Shown here piece after piece: positions 46,661 to 58,930 of a DNA stretch of 64,000 nucleotides (positions within the stretch are counted from its first letter, which is position 1; each line of letters begins with the position of its first letter). The stretch spans positions 70,472 through 134,471 of the forward strand of contig VDFB02195886.1 of the NCBI GenBank assembly GCA_007258455.2. The letters are read 5' to 3'. A program made the translations under genes and the position numbers. The notes beneath the pieces were generated by a model. That model saw nothing but the letters and a program-made list of their open reading frames with translations, did not search any database and was not told the DNA's origin. Source of the DNA: Sequoia sempervirens (Eukaryota > Streptophyta > Pinopsida > Cupressales > Cupressaceae).

Positions 46661-47775
46661 TTAGGTGGGAGGGTTGGAATGGAGGGAGTTTAGAAGGGGA
46701 TGCCAAGATAGACTTAATTTCCAACCTTCATCTCAATTGAGATTCGTGGAGTGGTTTCGGATGGTGATGGCTTCTTGTAGTTTGCGCTTGAAAAAATTAT
46801 CTTCCTTAACCACCACTTGGGTGTTCTCTAAGTAGATGTGGTGCTTGGTTTGGTGGGAGTGCTCAGCAAGGGCTGATTTAGAGATTCTATCGTGTCTAAT
46901 ATCAACACAATGCTCTTTGATTCTAGTGTTGATGGATCACCCCATTTCTCCAATATATGGGGTCCCACAAGAGCAATCTATCTTGTACACTCCATAATGG
47001 AGAAGAGGCGATAAGGGGTCCTTAGTCGTGGGGATAAGATTCCTTGTGGTAGAGATGGGTTTGAAAGCACAAGAAATATTTTTTTTGTGAAGAATTTTTG
47101 AAATCTTATGGGAGAGGCCTTCAATATAGGGTAGGGTGGAAAATTGGAGAGGGGTGGTTCTTATAGGTTTGGTCACGAGAAAAGCTCAGTTTTTGGCAAT
47201 TTCAAAAGCTTTGAAGATGTGCTTATCACAATAACCATTGAGTTTGAAGACATGGTAGAGATGAGAAAGCTCAAGGATGATGTGGTCTTTATCACAAATG
47301 CGATAAGCCCGAGTTGCGAGAGTGTTGAGGACACTCGCATTTTGGGTTGGATGGTGATGAGAAGAAGCATGAAGATAGAGGTCAGTGTGAGTGGATTTTC
47401 TAAAGATGTGATGAGCCAAGGAACCATCTTATTTTTTGATGATGAGGACATCAAGAAAGGGAAGTTGGTTGTTGGACTCCACTTCCTTGGTAAATTGGAT
47501 GCATTCAACCAGGTTATTTAAGTGGGAGTGGAAAAGGTCAAGTTGGTCACGACCATGAGGCCAACAGACATTGGTGTGATCTACATAACATTTCCACCAC
47601 CGAGGCTTAAGAGGGAAAGAATTAAGAGCTACCTCCTCAAAATATTCCATGTAGAGGTTGGCTATGACCGGAGATAAGGGGGAGCCCATGGCAACTCCAT
47701 CAGTTTGTTCGTAAATCACATTCTAGAAACAAAAGAAAGTGGAGTGCAAGAAAAGGTCAACAAGAGAAGCAACTC
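46661..47775 (-). pseudogene. Penelope-like element: RT and GIY-YIG endonuclease, 5'-truncated
   Basis: One minus-strand frame runs from about 47775 to a natural TAA at 46661, with no frame shift and only five internal stops. RT motifs: YEQTDGVAMGSPLSPVIANL, then CYVDHTNVCW, where the YVDD box has His for its second Asp, and ECIQFTKEVESNNQLPFLDV. A linker follows with KSTHTDLYLHASSHHHP. Then come PYIEGLSHKISKIL and the GIY-YIG domain GVYKIDCSCGTPYIG, NTRIKEHCVDIRH and LQEAITI, which hold the expected Tyr, Arg and Glu. A stop sits where the family has Arg after GETG; TGA for CGA fits a CpG transition. The N-terminal RT part is missing. RT plus GIY-YIG in this order defines endonuclease-bearing Penelope-like elements; LINEs and LTR elements do not have it. 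Confidence 0.93.
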
Positions 47776-48122
47776 ATACCAAAAGATTAAATATTGTATC
47801 TTCATGGACTGTGGAAAACTCATACCAACTATAGTTTGATAGTAGTCATGTTGTCTCTGGATCTCTGAGTGGTGATGCTCCCGTGAGAAGCTTGATCTAC
47901 AAGTATATTGTAATCTTTGTGATTTATTGAATAATATATTGGGTGACTTTTGGAGTGTGGGTTTTTTTCTCCTGAATAAATCATTGTGTCATGGTATGCA
48001 TGATATTTATGTCTATTTTTGTTTAAGTTTCTGTAACTATTAAAGATCTGTAATTTTTTTGTATTATTCTCCTCTAAAGATTAGTGTAGGAAGTTGTTCT
48101 ACTACCTTAGCTTCATTATCCA
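47776..48122 (+). repeat. Truncated copia-type LTR, 3' portion
   Basis: Reverse complement of the LTR family at 26003 and 59423: ATTGAATAATATATTGGGTG, TTTTGGAGTGTGGG and ATTAGTGTAGGAAGTTGTT near 48075-48095, ending close to TTCATTATCCA. Its 5' part would overlap the Penelope-like element, so it is truncated there. Confidence 0.7.
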
Positions 48123-48660
48123 TGCCAACCTTATCTTCTCTTGTCTAATTCAATTTTCACCCTTGATTGAATTATTTTATAATTCAATCTTAGCCATTCA
48201 TCCTTATCATTGCACTAATTTAGCCCAACCCTATTTCATACCACAACTTTCATTCTTGGCCATTGATTGACATGTCCTATTGACATTTAATATCAGCCCT
48301 TCATTGACATTTTTATTTCTATAAAAGACACCTATCATGGTCATTTATATCAATCTAGTTTATGCACAAGTACATGTTGTTAACTTGAGACAACTACTAT
48401 CTTCCATATTTTTCTATCATAGACATTAGGCACTATTGCATACTCAAAATTTGAGGGAAATCATCATATTCAAGCAAAATGGAGAAGGAAAATGGAGGTC
48501 AAGCAACCATGACATAGGTAATATTTACTTTGTGTTAATGTTTCTTATGTTGGATTGTGCTCTATTGTTGGTTTAGGGATTTGTGGGTTTAGTTATGATG
48601 CATATTTACCTCAGCCTAAATTTTACCCTAGATTACATCGAGAATATTAAAAAAAACATA
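48123..48660. other. Unclassified DNA with TATA-like box
   Basis: CTATAAAAG at 48319-48327 sits in an AT-rich LTR-like context (TTTCTATAAAAGACACC), which would suit an LTR promoter, but no LTR ends were identified. Confidence 0.35.
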
Positions 48661-48663
48661 TAC

Positions 48664-50061
48664 CTTTTGTGCAGCTTCTTCCAATGTGCCAGGCTTAGTC
48701 AACATGGTTGTAAAAGTACCAAGTTGCTGCATTAAAATACAAGATTACATTATACTATCAATCTAGTATGTATTTAAACATAATAGATTTCAAAAATTAA
48801 CTTCTAAATAACAATTTAAATGATACCATATATTGAGTCTCTAGGCCAAATGAAATGACCGATTGTGTAGCCTCCCACACTTGTGAAATTTGGTCCTCTA
48901 TCAACAACTATTAAATATTCTGACACATAAACATATATTAGTACTAATATCTCTTATAAAATATAAAAGAATTTAGATAAAACACACTATGAAATTACTT
49001 TAAGTCTTCTCGGTGCTTCCACATCATCTCTTCCACCTGATTTCTCTCCTAGAAATGGTTCACTTCATGATTTCTCAACTCCTACATCTGACATATCATG
49101 GACCTTATATTTGATGTGTCTATTGGAGCCTCACTAGACCATCGAAGAGGACCCAAACATATATTGTGGCACATGATGCAGTAATGAGGCACACAAATAT
49201 GTGTTGAAGAGGAGGGTGTACCAGTCACAATTCATGCAATAGGTGCATCACCATCATGATGGGATGTAGCAAGTACATCACCCTCATGATGGGATGCACT
49301 GTCATACAGGTGTACAACATGTGAGTTGTGTGTGATCTAATGATCACTCAATGCATGCATGGCCAAAATGCTCTGACTCCCTCCATCTAAAATAATCTTG
49401 GGGTAAGGTACTAGAGCCGAGGAAGCAATAGGTAGAGTAGGAAGAAGTGGGGTGACTCAATGTGCTCTTGGTCTATCTTGTGGCATCCCTTTACCCACAC
49501 CCTAAAAATACTACACATCAAAGTAATTGACATGCCTCCCTAGGACAAACTCGACATATAATTTTCATAGAAAATACTGAGGGACGTCAAGATTGTTGTT
49601 GGGTGGTTTATCAAAAACCATCCACCAATGTTTCCAAAAATTATCTAATATACCTTTATGTGTGCACCATTTAATTGAAAATTTAGGCTTCCACACATCT
49701 ACAAGTTGTCTTGTTTTGAGATTGATGAATACTTGGGATAATTGGGATTTGTCAATATCAAGTGCCCTCACTTCATCATATGATAAACCATTGGCATAAT
49801 GTCGCCTTTGGGACTCTCACCACTTTGCAAACCTATTATGCTCGTTTGTTAGAGTTTCAACATTCAAAATGATTTTTTCTAAAGTGTTTTTCATATCTAA
49901 GAGCTTGGGGGGTGTCTCATAAATTTGACATATATATTTCTCAATTGATTTAAATTTCTATGGATAGATTCATGGATTATGGACATGTTTTGTAATGGAG
50001 AAATCGATGAGAAAGGAAGATTTGTAGGGTTTTCATCTTGACCGAGGTTGGGATCAACCAT
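48664..50061 (-). pseudogene. Multi-exon pseudogene of unknown family
   Basis: The minus strand starts near ATG 50061 (MVDPNLGQDENPTNLPF). A frame shift near 49950 leads into a long coding stretch to 48999 (LSYDEVRALDIDKSQLSQVF, KTRQLVDVWKPKFSIKW, NFWKHWWMVFDKPPNNN). Three further junctions look spliced: donor GTAATTTC at 48991-48998; acceptor ...TGTCAG before 48919; exon 48828-48919 (LIEDQISQVWEATQSV); donor GTATCA at 48821-48826; acceptor ...TGCAG before 48726; exon 48664-48726 (QLGTFTTMLTKPGTLEEAAQ); donor GTATATG. Joining the exons keeps the frame. Stops inside exons occur where Gln or Trp fits. I do not recognise the protein; it could be a host gene relic or a spliced accessory ORF of a DNA transposon. 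Confidence 0.55.
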
Positions 50062-50348
50062 TCTTAAGCCTATTTGATGATGAAAATTTTAAAAATTAAC
50101 AATCATTTTAATGAAAAAAAAACCTATTTTTTACTAAAGTTCTTAAAAAATAATGCAAAACTAATATAAAATTTTTAAAAATGCTAAAATTTATAAATAC
50201 CTATGAATTTTGGGTGATTGGAGCAAAAAAAATCTAATAAAAAATGGATATTCGAGTCACTCAAATGCTCAAACATGTGGACAAGGAAAATGCACAGTGA
50301 AAAATGACTCTCAGGTTTTCCTTTTTGTGGTTTTATGCTAGAGGAAAT

Positions 50349-51494
50349 TGTGTGTATGAAATGTTAGTATCAATATAAAGCAAATAAAATACACAAATGA
50401 AACATTAAACTAAAGAAAGCTAAGATAAATTGAAATAAAATCAAAACAAACAGAGCTTCTTCAGAACCGTTCCATTTTTCTCTATCTCCAATGTTTCTCT
50501 TGAAGTTGCTGCTCTCAGATTGTGTAAGCAAGGCTTCTCAGAATGGCAACCTGCAAAACGAGTATGCAAAAAGGGAGAGTACTTCTATCCTATATGCTGA
50601 TGGAGTGAAATGCTGATACAGATATGTACAGGGGCTGTAGATTATGCACAGGGTTGTGGATTATGAATGCTATTGAAACTAAGCTATGAGGATGATAAGC
50701 CATGATATGCTATGATTCTAAAAGCTATGGATGCTATAAGACTATGCTATTGCAATTTTGGTATAGTTTTCCTGTATGAAAGCTTCTATGTTTTTCAGAG
50801 ACACGACAGTCCCTTTTATAGCTTTCACAGGCAAGAGCCTGGCTAGAAAAGATCAATGGCTGTGAGATTGTCTGGTAATTTTGAAGGGTGAGAGATGGAG
50901 AGGTTGAGAGGAAGATGGAAGATGTTGGGAGGTTGGAAAGAAGAATGGAGGCTTGTCTTCAACCCATGAGAACAAGCTTGCATAGGAACAAAGAAATTAA
51001 TTTTCTATTTTGGAAGTTTGTTTCACGGTTGTTGAAGATAATCCAATATTAAATAAATAGATTTATTTAATTTCATGTGAGTTTGATTTTTGATTTTAGG
51101 ACTATAAAAGATTTAATTAAATATTTTGGAATATTTAATTGTGCATGAACTTTAGAAGAATTAATTAAGTATTGAGAATATGGAATTGTGAATGGATTTT
51201 TAGAAGAATATTAGAAGAGAAGAATATTTAATCTTTCTTTGAATAAAATATTCAAACCAAGATTATATGATAATTAATATAAATAAATCGTAATGTTTAT
51301 TTAATTAATTAAGAAATGGATAAGAAAAGTGATTAAATAAACTTATTAATTTAATCAGAAATGAAAGAATGAACAATATAAATAAGTATTTAGATTTATT
51401 TATCATAAAATTGAATTTTGAAATTTAATTAAATATTAAAAAATATTAATTAATTTGAGGAATATTGTGATGTGACCATTTTTAGGTGTATACA
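50349..51494 (-). repeat. Candidate solo gypsy-like LTR
   Basis: Read on the minus strand it opens TGTATACACCTAAAAATGG at 51494 and ends CATACACACA at 50349, with TG...CA termini. The flanks GAAAT (50344-50348) and GAAAC (51495-51499) match at four of five bases, as expected for an old 5-bp target duplication. The interior has TTAATTAA-rich stretches like the LTR at 24087. No internal region is attached. Confidence 0.55.
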
Positions 51495-51499
51495 GAAAC

Positions 51500-51950
51500 G
51501 AATATCCATTTAGAAACAAATATTCATTTAGTTTATGTTTTTTTTTTAACTCTTCAGGTCCAAGGACTTGACTTAAATATGGTATGAACGTAAATTTATA
51601 TGGTAATATATAGTATATCACAACATATAACATATTTAACATATATATATATATATTTGATACATAAGCTAGTTAATATTATTAATAGAAAGTTGAAATA
51701 CACACGTCTACTAAGCAGGTAGGAGGGAAAAATAAACCATGGAGAACCAGCCCTCAAATAAACTACTAAATCAAAAAACCGCCATGATACTAGACCATTA
51801 GCACCAAACCAACCCCCATTATAGGGCACTACAAAACATGGCAAACATATATAGACCACGCCAAACCCGAGCAAAAACATTACACAGCCAAAACCACCCA
51901 AAAAAAACAAACATACCAAAGTAAACTATGATCGACCAAAGAGCTGACAA
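51500..51950. other. LINE 3' region or flank, no gene
   Basis: Contains an (AT)n run at about 51640-51655 and coding-free sequence. The 107-codon minus-strand open frame at 51596-51919 is rich in Phe, Val and Leu and has no motif. Confidence 0.4.
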
Positions 51951-51959
51951 CACCGCCTT

Positions 51960-52503
51960 ACAAAAATTTATTCAAAATAGCAAATTCTTCAACCTCTGCT
52001 TTCCACTCCACACTATCAACCGCCATTAGCCTGAAGAATTTTTTAAGAAAGATAATTGCCACCGCTGCAATCAACCTATGCCTCATCAACTCTGGATCCT
52101 ACAAATCCAGAAGGAAGGGATAAATTTTCACTGTGTCCTCTGAATGCACCCTTTCCACATCACAAGGCTGCAGACAACCTCTTCCTTCAATCACCACCCA
52201 AAGAACATCATCAATTTTTTCATACAAGTTCTTCCTAAACAACTTAACCAACAACCTGTTAGCTTCCACCTTTGGCTCCAAATTGTTTAACAATGAGGCA
52301 AGAAAACGGGAAGAAACATGCAAGTTATCTTGCGCATACTCCTTGCACTCAATGTGGCCCAAAACCAACACCATTTTTACTGTCATGAGCACCAAAGGAT
52401 CGTAGTTCACCAGAATCCTTTTCAAGCATTGGTCAGTGACCTCCCTAATGGAAGCCTTCCTTGCCATCGACCGCAAAGAGATAGGGGTGTTAGACCAAAA
52501 CAA
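51960..52503 (-). pseudogene. Extra open frame downstream of LINE RNase H
   Basis: An uninterrupted 134-codon stretch (about 52503-52099) continues after one TAG to about 51964. It contains REVTDQCLKRILVNYDP, HIECKEYAQDN, KLFRKNLYEKIDDVLWVV and FRLMAVDSVEWKAEVEEF. It is helical and charged, not low complexity. It lies 480 bp past the RNase H end, in the same orientation as the LINE. It is unlike any LINE domain I know. It could be a C-terminal extension in this family, a transduced host fragment, or an unrelated older gene piece. Confidence 0.45.
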
Positions 52504-52959
52504 GCTAATCCCGTCATCGAGACCTCAATTAGAAACTTGGAACTCTTCGCCATTCTCTGCCCCTCACCACAGATGGTCGATAGAAGAGGCAAAGCGACCC
52601 ACAACCAACACCCAAATACATAGAAATTGAATGCAAAAAGAGATCCGTTCCTACCATAAAGAAGCCTAGATCCCCAAGGCTACCACTTGCCACCAATCGT
52701 ACTCCAACTTTGTGCTAGATGTCCTCTCTAAAAGGAGAGCTCTTCTTTCCATTTAAAACCATCATCTCATTGCATTGGAAACGATGCCAAATCCATTTGA
52801 CAATGTTCATCCTCCTAGCTTGTCGACCTAACAAGCCAACTCCTCCCCATGTACTATCTTGCCAACTTGGCACCTCGGACCATCGTCAAATGACACCATG
52901 GTAACCTTGCCCAATCCCTCTGCCATTGTGGAGGTTCGCTTGCCCTACTGCCCACAAAA

Positions 52960-55900
52960 ATTTTTCAACTCAAAGAATTTCTCTTAACTCCAAGCCTGAG
53001 ACACTAATATTAGATAGAAGATTTGCCTCCTTATTTCCTTCCCTTAACACATGGTTAAACATTACTTGATCAAACCTACTGATCATTTCCAGCACAACTT
53101 CCAATAGTACCCCTAACTTCCAGTTGGGAATCTATTTAGATCTAAGTGCATTAATCACCAGCGAAGAATACCCTTCAATTTCAACTCTACTTACCCTCAA
53201 AGCCTCATTCAAATCCAGACCCAAAATAAGTGCTTGAAATTTTGCAACATTGTTTGTTCCATCTGGTAAAGACTTTGCAAGTCTCCCCAAAATATCACCT
53301 TTAGAATTTCTAATTATGCACCCAGCACTAGAGGGCCCGAGATTACCTTTGGAAGCCCCATCAAAGTTCAGTTTTACCCATCCTGGACTAGGAGGAAGCC
53401 AAGACACTTTATCTCTATCCTCTATTGAAGCAGCCTTTCCATGAACCCCAAAAGTTGGAATTCTCAAACCCAACCAGTACTTCAAGATCCATGCATCCCA
53501 TTCCACAAAATTACTTTTCCTTCGATTTAATTCTTCCACTCTAGCATTAAATAGTTCAAAAATGCTAGCTTCAATCTTACACTATAACCTAGGGATCGAA
53601 AGCTCCTTTTCCTTAAAGATCCGCCTTTTCCTCTCTTTCCAAACTTCCCATAAAACTATTGACGAACTCGACACCATCAAATCCTCGAACAAAGACTGTT
53701 TTCCCAATAGCAGCCACAATTTTAGCCAATCAAAGAGATTAGACGAGAGAGTCATTTTCAACTGAAGCTTTGAACATAACCAAAGCCAGATCGCCTTGGT
53801 GTATTGACAATTCAGGAGTAAATGATCCACAGTCTCTTCAGCTGCATAGCAAAGAGAACATCTGGAAGGGCCTTGAAAGCCCCACTTAATAAATCTATCC
53901 CCTATTAGTACCCTACCCTATGCAACCACCCAAGTAAAAATTCCTGCTTTAGGAAAGCAAGCCTTATTCCAACAAAGCTGTATTGGGACATTTGGAGACT
54001 CCACCCCAGATGAAGCCAGGATAGAATAGCCTATTTTCATCGTATACTCCCCTGTGGCCGAAGCATTCCACCTCAACTTATCCCTACCATTTCTTTGCCA
54101 AATTCTCCTTTCTGAAATTTTTTTCTCTATTAGCTCCACCTCTTGATTCTACGCCGCCGCCTCACTAAAAGACTTACATTCAAAATAACCCAAATTTGAC
54201 GTTTGCGAAACTGCAACATAATCTCTAACCTTCAAACCCCACACTTGGGTAGCTTTTGCTTTGATCCTTCCCAAAGCAAGATTTCTACTAACTTTGGAAA
54301 ACCTTCCCATGAATCTTCCCAAAATAAAGCCTCCCCTCCATCTTTAATTTCCTAGGTTAAAAAAATCCAAAATAAGATCCCTAGAATTAGTACTGAAATT
54401 CCAAATCCTTGAGCCCTTTGGAAGAGAAATGGCTATGAGAAAGCTATTTGGATCTTCATCCAAATACTTAGCTTGAAAAATTTTCGCCCACTTAAGGTCT
54501 GGCTGAGAATGAATTACCCAGGCTAATTTCACTCCCAGTGCCTTATTTTGAAGAAGAATATTATTTAACCCTGCCCAATCTTCTTCCTTTTTCTCACATA
54601 TCTTTTTCCATTTCACTAAGGGAAACTTCTTTTGTTTTGAGTTTGCTTTCCAGAAAAAATATTTCATTATTTTGTTCAAGTACTTATTTATACCATCTAA
54701 AAGTGGCAAACAAGACATCATATAAATAGGAAGGGCCGAAATCACAAATTTCAACATAGTTAACCTTCCTACCCAAGATAACCACTTTTTCTTCCAAGAA
54801 GAGATCCTCTCCTTAACTCTTTCAATCAAAGAATTCCAGATACCCCCGCTTTTAACTCCTTTTTCCAGAGGTAGACCCAAGTATTTACAAGGTAATTTTC
54901 CTTTTTTTAAACCAAGGATCCTTAGAATTTGCAATTCTTTCACACAGGAAGAATTAAAAAAGAAAACCTCAGACTTTGCCACACTAACCTCTTGACCTGA
55001 AGCTCAAAAATAAATGTCTAGAATATCTTTGATCCTTCTAGCTTCACTTGTTGTTGCCAAACCAAATAGAATCGTATCATCCACAAACTGCTAGTGTGTG
55101 ATCGAAGGAATATTACTCATCACTTGGATACCCTCCACCACTCCAGCTCTTCTAGCCTTCTCTAATGCCTGTCCTAAGGCTTTTTCCATGATAATGAACA
55201 AAAAAGGGGACAGTGGATCACCCTGCCTTAGCCCCCTTGAAGCTACAAAGAACCCTTCCAAGGACCCATTCACAAGCATAGAAAAATGAGGCGATGCTAT
55301 CCAACAAAAAATCCAGTCTAACCAAGATCTCTAAAAACCAAAAGCTTCCATCACTTTAAAAAGAAATTTCCAATTCACCCTATCATATGCTTTCTTGATA
55401 TCCAATTTTAAGAGCATAGCAAGTTTTTTTGTTTTCTGCATCGAGTGAATAAATTCTTGAGCAATAATCGCCCCATCAAAAATTGATCTGCTTGGAACAA
55501 AACCTATTTGCTCTTCAGAAATGATGCTTGGTAACATTTTTTTCAAATGATTAGCCACCGCTTTAGCCAAAATTTGGAGATGGTATTGCACGGGGAGATT
55601 GGGCGAAATTCATCCCATAATTCTGGTTTCTCCTTCTTAGGGATTAACGCAATTAAAGTGTTATTCATCTCCTTTAAAACCTTTCCTAAACACCTAGAAT
55701 CTTCAATCACCTCAAACACCTTTGTACCCACAAAATCCCAACATTTCTGAAAGAAATTTGCAGGGAAGCCATTCGGTATTGAAGCTTTTCTGAATGGAGA
55801 TAAAAAATTGCCTTTTTTTTCTCTTCCTCTATAAATTTTTCATTCAAACATTCCATCTAATCTTGGAAAATTTTGGAATACCTTTCAAACAATCTTCCTG

Positions 55901-57188
55901 AGCACCCAGAACCGAACCTTCCTAGTTGTTTAGAAAATTCTGGAAGAACTCAAATGACAATGCTTTAACTTCCACTAAGTCTTCCATAAGATGACCATCA
56001 ACCGCTTTAATACAAGCAATTTAATTCAATTCCCTACAAGCTTTAGTGGAATTGTGAAAGAATTTTGAATTTTTGTCTCTAGCTTGCAACCAGATTTCTC
56101 TAGATTTTTGCCTCCAAAAGACCTCTTCCTTTGTCAACAAATCATGCAAATTTTTGGTCAGCTCCTTCTTTTTCTCAAAACAAGCATCATCCATTCCTTC
56201 CTAAAAGATAATTTCTAACAAGGCTTCCAACTCCTCCTTAACCCTAATATTTTCCGCAAAAATATTTTTGAAACACTCCTTATTCCACTGCTTAGCTTGC
56301 TGCTTTACATATTTCAACTTAGTTACAATATTAAACATCTTAGAGCCTCCCAGAGAGCACTCGTTCCACCAGGATTCAACTAGCCTCAAAAATTTTGGGT
56401 CCTTAAACCACATCATCTCAAATTTAAAAGGGAATTGAACCAACCCTTATCCCCATCAATACTGAACATAACTGGGAAATGATCAGAACCACTTCCAGGA
56501 ATGATCTTTCTATTTAAACTGAAGGGAAAGATGCTCAAATTTCCTTTAAAGAAAATTTTTTCTAGCTTCTCTACAATACTGCAAAAACCTTTTCTACGAT
56601 TGGTCCAAGTGAAACTACCATTCCCAGAAAAAATTTCAACCAAAGAATTCCATTCTACAAAATTCTGAAAATCCATTTGAGATTGTAGAATCCTCCCTAC
56701 CCCACCTTTCTTATTCCTTCGATCTCAATATCACATTAAAATCCCCTCCCAAAATGCAGAAGTCATGAGCAACACTACTGAGAAACCCCTCAATCTCATG
56801 CCAAACTACTCAACCCCTCAATCTCATGCCAAACTACTCTTTTTAGTGTGCTCAAGGAAGGGCCATAAACATTTATAAGCAAAAACTTAAGATTAGAAGA
56901 AAAACTACATACCCTACACACCTACCAATGTCTTCGAGCTAACATTTCTTCTGCCACAACTAACTGTGGCTTCCAAATGGTTAACAATCCACCCAAGGCT
57001 CCTTTCACCCCAACTCCCAACCACTTCCAATGCTTTAATTTCCTGCTAAACCTGATCAAATCTTGCTCATCCAACTTTGTTTCTTGCAGAAGACAAATTT
57101 CCGCTTGACTAAATTCCAACACGTGCCTGACCAGACACCATTTGTTAGGGGTGTTTAAACCCCTAACATTCCAAGTTAGGAGCTTCAT
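52960..57188 (-). pseudogene. LINE ORF2: endonuclease, RT, zinc-binding, RNase H
   Basis: Start ATG 57188 (MKLLTWNVRGLNTPNKW). Endonuclease: LLQETKLDEQD, GGDFN near 56745, GSFTWTNRRKG and SDHFPVMFS. RT: about 54350-55800 with LIALIPKKEKP, EEQIGFVPSRSIFDGAI, LLKLDIKKAYDRVNW, GLRQGDPLSPFLF and QFVDDTI near 55075-55095. Zinc-binding region: about 53580-54140 (HLLLNCQYTKAIW). RNase H: 53000-53460, KLNFDGASKGN retained, but the usual Glu is Lys (NNVAKFQAL) and the ESDS motif reads EGYSS, so it is catalytically dead. Frame changes occur near 56900, 56430 and 55600; the 28-bp duplication at 56784 also shifts the frame. Confidence 0.9.
56784..56839 (-). repeat. 28-bp exact tandem duplication in LINE endonuclease
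   Basis: Two perfect 28-bp units beginning AACCCCTCAATCTCATGCC at 56784 and 56812. Each encodes VVWHEIEG in the endonuclease. Twenty-eight is not a multiple of three, so the event shifts the frame. Identical copies suggest it is more recent than most of the damage. Confidence 0.95.
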
Positions 57189-57214
57189 TGTTGTTCAGGA
57201 AGAGCATCACTCTT

Positions 57215-58923
57215 CCCTACTTTCATCATTGAGTCAATTTTTTGCTACCCATTCGCTTCCCCATCCCATTTCCTTTTTTCCTGATTAGAAATCCTTCCTC
57301 ACTTTTTATTTTCACCACAATTCGACGAGGACTTAGCCATTTCTTTCTGATGAATAGCTATCTTAAACCTTGCATCAGCCAAACTCAGAGAAAGCTTCCT
57401 CTTTTTGGTTGACTGAGGGCTCCCAAATGCATTATCCATCCAACAAGCATTCAGGAAGATCTTCCTCCCCTCCATTCTCCATCTACATTTCCTCCGCAAA
57501 TGCCCAAGCATTTTCCTTTGCCTCCTCCGCCAAAACTACTAACTCTTTTCCTACTAGTTTTAGCGAGTCCAACTCCACATTTGTACAATATTCCCCTAAA
57601 ACCTCCAACATCTCCAAAAAAATTTCTTCTAGGGACACATTTTGATTCGCCATCTCCACATCCTCTCTCCCTAGATTGTCCTCCAAAACTTTTTGTGAGT
57701 TCAAAAAACCCACATTTTGCAAAGGAACAACGTCTGACTCCTTTGTCTACCTTCGAATAGGGAATTTCTCAACAATGGCCTCTAGAGATATAGAGGAAAA
57801 GTCCTACTCAGATAGACCTTTCTTTTGAATCACCTCAACCTCCTCCATTTCCTTAGAGCTCTCCACCTTATTTGATGATCTCTTACAACTCAGAGGTCAC
57901 ACTAAACTATCCTTGGTACAAGAATCACTTTTCAGCTTTTGAATCCAACTTCCATAGTCTGAGATTAATTCAATCTCCTCATACAGATGCCACACTAGAT
58001 TGTTTTCCATGCAAATCTAGACATGGGATTGAGCTTCTCCCACCTTCCTCCTTTCTTCGGCACATAAAAAAGGCCCCCAAACGATTACCTATTTCCTCAA
58101 GGATGCTCGACTCCCAAAATTTTATAGGGAGGTTTGGCAAAGAATACCAATCTTGTACTATCTCCACGACATGAGAAGAAGGGTTAAAGCCCACCTTCCA
58201 TATCCTCAAGTAAAATTTGCTCCCATCTAAAACCCAAACACCATTCACTATTTCTTCCTGAAGCGCCCTATTTGAGAAAATCACTAGGAAAAATCCGTTC
58301 TGAAGAGATTTAAACTGCAGCTCCTCACTCGAGCGCGATTTCCACCATTTGACAAGATAATTCCAGTTGAGACCCATGCCATACCATCTCCCAATAAAAC
58401 CCAAAATTTCCAATCTTAAATCTTCCGCTTGAAGCTTTACTGCACTCACCACCAAGGTAGCCCGATCACCCAGGATTCCATTCCCAATTTTCACAACTGG
58501 TCTTTTGACTTCCCCATTCTTCGCCTCTTCCGTAGCCTCCTCCCATTCCGATTCAGACTTCATCCTTTGCCACACTTCCTTAGTAAAATTTTTCCTTCTG
58601 CTAGGGTTTTGTCCTGACCCTCTTCTTCCTTCCTTGCCAGGCCTCCATTTCCTCTAAAACCACCTTCATTCTTCTCAATCTCTAGAAAGTATCATTTCTA
58701 TAACCACCTCTTCTTTGGTGACCCCTAAACCTTGACTTTCATTTTCCTTCCACCTACCATCGCGACCCCACCCCTCAACATGTGAAATTTTTTGAACATC
58801 TTGCTCCGGACGGGCCCATCTGTCTAGATGCCAAACCCTAGAATTATCCGCCTACCAGTTACCTCTGTAGCCTTCCTGGTTCCTCCCAGAACGATGCCTT
58901 GCAGGTGACCATTGCAGACCCAT
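57215..58923 (-). pseudogene. LINE ORF1, DUF4283-type protein
   Basis: Start ATG 58923 (MGLQWSPARHRSGRNQEG), then an Arg/Gly-rich N-terminus with TAG and TGA stops at about codons 25-110. A long open part at 57979-58575 holds a DUF4283 domain: RATLVVSAVKLQAEDL, NGFFLVIFSN, GVWVLDGSKFYLRIWKVGFN and WYSLPNLPIKFWESS. C-terminal traces at 57300-57720 are acidic then Lys-rich. No zinc knuckle was found. The order and its position just before ORF2 match the other LINE. Confidence 0.82.
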
Positions 58924-58930
58924 GTTCACA

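Larger units (their letters stand above)
51950..58923 (-). mobile_element. Second plant L1-like LINE, more decayed
   Basis: Same domain plan as the LINE at 40-46 kb, on the opposite strand: ORF1 from 58923, ORF2 from 57188, RNase H ending near 52985, then about 1 kb more before the similarity fades. Several frame shifts and many stops. The two LINEs are clearly different families: their ORF1 and RT residues differ throughout. The 5' end abuts an AT-only tract at 58931. I found no clear poly-A end. Confidence 0.88.

Noticed and set aside
46457..46693. Lys/Arg/Gly-rich plus-strand open frame
   Set aside because: Encoded by the purine-rich low-complexity tract and running into the Penelope-like gene on the opposite strand.
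48319..48327. CTATAAAAG as a functional promoter
   Set aside because: TATA-like words are frequent in this AT-rich DNA and no gene or LTR boundary could be linked to it.
57370..57760. Plus-strand Ser/Pro-rich open frames
   Set aside because: Shadows of the minus-strand LINE ORF1 C-terminal region.
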